Of a stretch of DNA of 50,970 nucleotides, positions 50,870 through 50,970 are shown piece by piece. The first letter of the stretch is position 1. Every line of letters starts with the position of its first letter. The translations under genes and the position numbers were made by a program. A model generated the notes under the pieces. The model was given only the letters and a program-made list of their open reading frames with translations, searched no databases and had not been told where the DNA came from. Source of the DNA: Deltaproteobacteria bacterium (GTDB lineage: Bacteria > Desulfobacterota > BSN033 > WVXP01); the NCBI GenBank assembly GCA_019308905.1, contig JAFDHF010000022.1, positions 1-50,970 of the forward strand, written 5' to 3'.

Positions 50870-50970
50870 ATGAGGGTGAATCTAGTGGAGCAGCGGGGGC
50901 CTGTGTTTGGGGTATTGACCGAGGGGCAGATTGAGGCGATATACGGGGCGGCCTTGGAGGTATTGGAGAG
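50870..50970 (+). CDS. MttB-family methyltransferase #4, N-terminal part cut by window end
   Basis: An ATG at 50870, after GGAGGAGG, starts a frame open to the last base: MRVNLVEQRGPVF, then GVLTEGQIEAIYGAALEVLE. This is the same N-terminal pattern as MttB#1 and #3 (MRxN, F-x-VL-(S/T)-E-x-Q, ALEVLE). It begins 47 bases after the stop of #3 and so extends the operon. Only about 33 of some 485 codons are visible. Confidence 0.75.
   Translation, partial: MRVNLVEQRGPVFGVLTEGQIEAIYGAALEVLE

Noticed and set aside
1-50970. CRISPR arrays, tRNA genes, insertion sequences, integrases or attachment sites
   Set aside because: No spaced repeat array, cloverleaf, transposase or integrase-like frame was seen. 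The gene duplications (Liv sets 2 and 3, MttB) show no flanking element.

Overview
The window reads as a GC-rich chromosomal segment of a strictly anaerobic bacterium. The sequence shows glycyl radical enzymes with their activase, a tungsten-type aldehyde:ferredoxin oxidoreductase, several non-pyrrolysine MttB-family (trimethylamine methyltransferase superfamily) proteins and many Fe-S proteins, and no oxygenase of any kind. Uncultured Desulfobacterota or a similar sulfate-reducing or syntrophic lineage would fit, but this placement is inference from gene content only. No tRNA, rRNA, CRISPR array, integrase or insertion sequence was seen.

Layout. (1) 340-6778: an MFS carrier, then a minus-strand branched-chain-type (Liv) ABC operon in the order SBP-G-F-H-M with a Tat-exported binding protein. 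(2) 6778-13300: a QueG-like Fe-S protein facing two minus-strand units, MttB#1 plus proline racemase#1, and a DHDPS-family lyase plus proline racemase#2 plus a P5C reductase-like protein. (3) 13343-16435: a polar amino-acid ABC transporter. (4) 16821-28090, plus strand: split aconitase X (cis-3-hydroxyproline dehydratase family), an enolase-superfamily epimerase very like 4-hydroxyproline betaine 2-epimerase (HpbD), Liv set 2, an Asp/Glu racemase-like protein, an IlvD/Edd-family dehydratase and an SDR. (5) 28359-38518: MttB#2, Liv set 3, an ornithine cyclodeaminase/ketimine reductase-family protein, an AOR and an SDR. (6) 38733-44459: two glycyl radical enzymes flanking one activase; the second belongs to the trans-4-hydroxyproline dehydratase (HypD) clade but has altered active-site residues. 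(7) 44557-48051, minus strand: a five-gene flavin/Fe-S dehydrogenase of the D-hydroxyproline dehydrogenase type. (8) 48151-50970: a broken MttB fragment, a GntR/FadR regulator, MttB#3 and the first 33 codons of MttB#4.

How it may work together (inference). Nearly every enzyme family here has a known member acting on proline, hydroxyprolines or their betaines: 2-epimerase, AcnX, Cys/Cys proline racemase/epimerase, D-Hyp dehydrogenase complex, DHDPS-type pyrroline-hydroxycarboxylate deaminase, pyrroline-2-carboxylate reductase (OCD family), P5C reductase and HypD-type glycyl radical enzyme. In aerobes N-demethylation of proline betaines is done by Rieske oxygenases. Here the only candidates are corrinoid-dependent MttB homologues, so I propose an anaerobic catabolic island for (hydroxy)proline betaine and free hydroxyprolines, fed by four ABC systems. 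The corrinoid protein, the methyl-corrinoid:tetrahydrofolate methyltransferase and a RamA-type activator are not in the window and would have to lie elsewhere.

Regulation. A near-identical 43-bp promoter/operator (35/43 identical) containing the palindrome ATGRTT-N9-AAYCAT lies before MttB#2 and, on the other strand, before the MttB fragment and dehydrogenase operon next to the GntR gene. A third, weaker copy overlaps the aconitase X promoter. This suggests one regulon under the GntR protein.
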